DNA of 64,000 nucleotides, taken from Bryoerythrophyllum caledonicum (lineage: Eukaryota > Streptophyta > Bryopsida > Pottiales > Pottiaceae). Below the pieces are notes generated by a model, which saw only the letters and a program-made list of their open reading frames with translations, was not told the origin of the DNA and did not search any database. Every line of letters starts with the position of its first letter. Position 1 is the first letter of the stretch. Position numbers and translations under genes: made by a program. Positions 62,646 to 64,000 of the stretch are shown piece by piece. The DNA lies in NCBI GenBank assembly GCA_963971425.1, contig OZ020522.1:5802168-5866167 (forward strand). The letters are read 5' to 3'.

Positions 62646-63590
62646 GAGTACTAGTACCTTTACTATAGGACATTTGATCCTGAAATTAAATAACAGTAAT
62701 TTCTCTTCACAAGACTTTCTACAAGTTAGGATTTCGAGTTTATTGTTGCATGTTCTTCAAAACAAACCTCAAATACACCCAATCTTCGAGAACAAACTGC
62801 ATTCCATATTTTTAAGGGCAATCTTTTCAAGTATAATTTTAAAACTCTAAATTCATTAGGATTTAGGATAAATAGCCCTTTGACCTCAAATTCCTGTGGT
62901 CACCAAATTCTTGGATTTAAGTTGCAATTTAAGATTGAATGAGTTCATATCACTAGTTGTTTTAATACCTTGATGGTGAAATAGGACAGTCTTCTACCTC
63001 TACGATCATGCATTAATTTTCATTTTATCAATATTAACCCCTAAAATCCCAAGGGGTCTAGGGTTATTACAAATGTATCCAAAAATATAAGTATTGAAAT
63101 CTCTTGGAAATTTGTTTTAGAAAAGGTAATGTCAATCACAAAGTTAGTAAAAAGCATCTGTATGGTCAAAATTATAAAATTATTTTAAGATTTTCTTCAA
63201 ATGAAATTTGAATATATATATTTGAAAATCAACCAAAAATACAATTTATTTTTAGCATTTGAATTTTTTTTTGATAGGTCATAATTGTGGATTCAATTGG
63301 TTTAAGAAAAAGTAAATGACATCGAATAATGTGAATAACAGTACTTCTAGGCAAGCAAATCTAGAGAATTTGTGCTATTTCTCTTATACTTTTCGTTTGA
63401 ACGTAGCGGTCTAAATTTTTAATAAAGATATTGATAGAGAACCCATTTTTTTGGAAAATGAAAAAAATAAAATAAAAAATAAAAAATTTTCCATTGAAAA
63501 TTTTGACTACAGTTAGTCAACGACTACAAAGTGGTTGCTGATGCGCTTAGGGGTTCATAAGGACTATTGTTGTATTTTCATTTCCTATAA
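62646..63590. other. AT-rich intergenic DNA
   Basis: No gene is seen. TTAA-CCCCTAAAATCCC at 63034 resembles the piggyBac-like ends described at 48744 and 58756. Its partner is not in the window. Confidence 0.4.
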
Positions 63591-63678
63591 GTGTTTTTTG
63601 TGGGTATCAGCTCAGTTGCCCTCAGGGGTATCAACCGGATATCGCAACGGCATCGATTAGGGTATCAATCAGGGTATC

Positions 63679-63880
63679 ACCGGTTACCATGCCGGGTATC
63701 TCCCAGGCTGAGCTGCTGTATCGCCCCCCCCCCCTCGACGAGTAGGGTTTTACTCCGATGCTTTGCGCCACCGTCTTCCTACCGGTTACCATGCCGGGTA
63801 TCTCCCAGGCTGAGCTGCTGTATCGCCCCCCCCTCGACGAGTAGGGTTTTACTCCGATGCTTTGCGCCACCGTCTTCCTG
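63679..63880. repeat. Tandem duplication of about 100 bp with poly-C length difference
   Basis: Copies at 63679-63780 and 63781-63878 start ACCGGTTACCATGCCGGGTA and are nearly identical except for the length of a C run (about 13 versus 8). Open frames on both strands here are products of the duplication. The GC-rich segment reaches the window edge and may be the start of another gene or element. Confidence 0.85.
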
Positions 63881-64000
63881 TGCGTCGAGGGTTTCCAACT
63901 TGTAGGAGCTGCCTCATCGATCCTGTATAGTTTCATTCTTCCCGCCTGTGCACCCTAGGGTTTGCAACGTTCACAAGCCACCTTGCTCATTTCCATAGCG

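Noticed and set aside
63591..63936. Ser/Arg-rich ORFs on both strands near the window end
   Set aside because: They are created by a recent tandem duplication of about 100 bp, and the repeat explains their internal repetition.

Overview
The window looks like nuclear DNA of a land plant, and probably a non-seed plant (bryophyte, lycophyte or fern), though I cannot place it further. The evidence is a DGAT1 gene with the 16-exon layout familiar from flowering plants, plant-type TTTAGGG telomeric repeats, GT-AG introns throughout, and AT-rich DNA packed with CACTA, hAT, pogo-like, LINE and piggyBac-type elements. Gene density is very low. I can reconstruct only two intact cellular genes.

Layout. 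1-9 kb: AT-rich DNA with an array of AATGACTT-like motifs, two foldback elements and a decayed hAT transposase (5.3-8.2 kb). 9.0-11.7 kb: a non-autonomous CACTA element with an AAA target duplication, carrying nested foldbacks and a tRNA-derived SINE-like head. 12.4-14.1 kb: a broken pogo-like DDE transposase on the minus strand, split by a 148-bp foldback. 14.7-16.9 kb: a duplicated palindromic module. 18.9-28.4 kb (possibly to 31.4 kb): a large LINE on the minus strand with ORF1, then ORF2 containing a poly-Gln tract, a 2A-like GDIETNPGP motif, an APE endonuclease, reverse transcriptase, RNase H and a C-terminal Cys/His plus PD-(D/E)xK-like region, followed by a structured 3' UTR and a (TTC)n tail. 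31.8-32.0 kb: a 225-bp CACTA foldback with a CAA duplication. 32-41 kb: no recognisable gene, but several repeat clusters, including GC-rich paired palindromes at 37.8 kb and a CACTCGCA-rich minisatellite at 38.3-39.1 kb.

41.6-48.1 kb: an intact DGAT1 gene on the plus strand. I could join 16 exons in phase to a 505-residue protein. This is the acyl-CoA-dependent enzyme for the last step of triacylglycerol synthesis in the ER. 48.7-53.1 kb: a piggyBac-type transposase with one in-frame stop, preceded by an AT-hook-bearing reading frame. 53.5-55.9 kb: an intact four-exon minus-strand gene (715 residues) with a C-terminal FCP1/NIF-type HAD domain whose second catalytic Asp is Asn. About 90 bp upstream of its ATG lies a 180-bp satellite (eight near-identical units plus a diverged ninth) with signs of a three-unit higher-order pattern. 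A short TTTAGGG array (58.61 kb) and a 0.92-kb TTAA-flanked element (58.76-59.69 kb) follow. The last 4 kb is AT-rich with several short tandem duplications.

The most unusual items are the LINE, which combines poly-Gln, a 2A-like motif and apparently two endonuclease types, and the 48.7-59.7 kb block, where matching TTAA/CCCCTAAA ends surround a piggyBac transposase, an intact HAD-domain gene and a satellite. All family assignments come from motif reading. No database search was possible.
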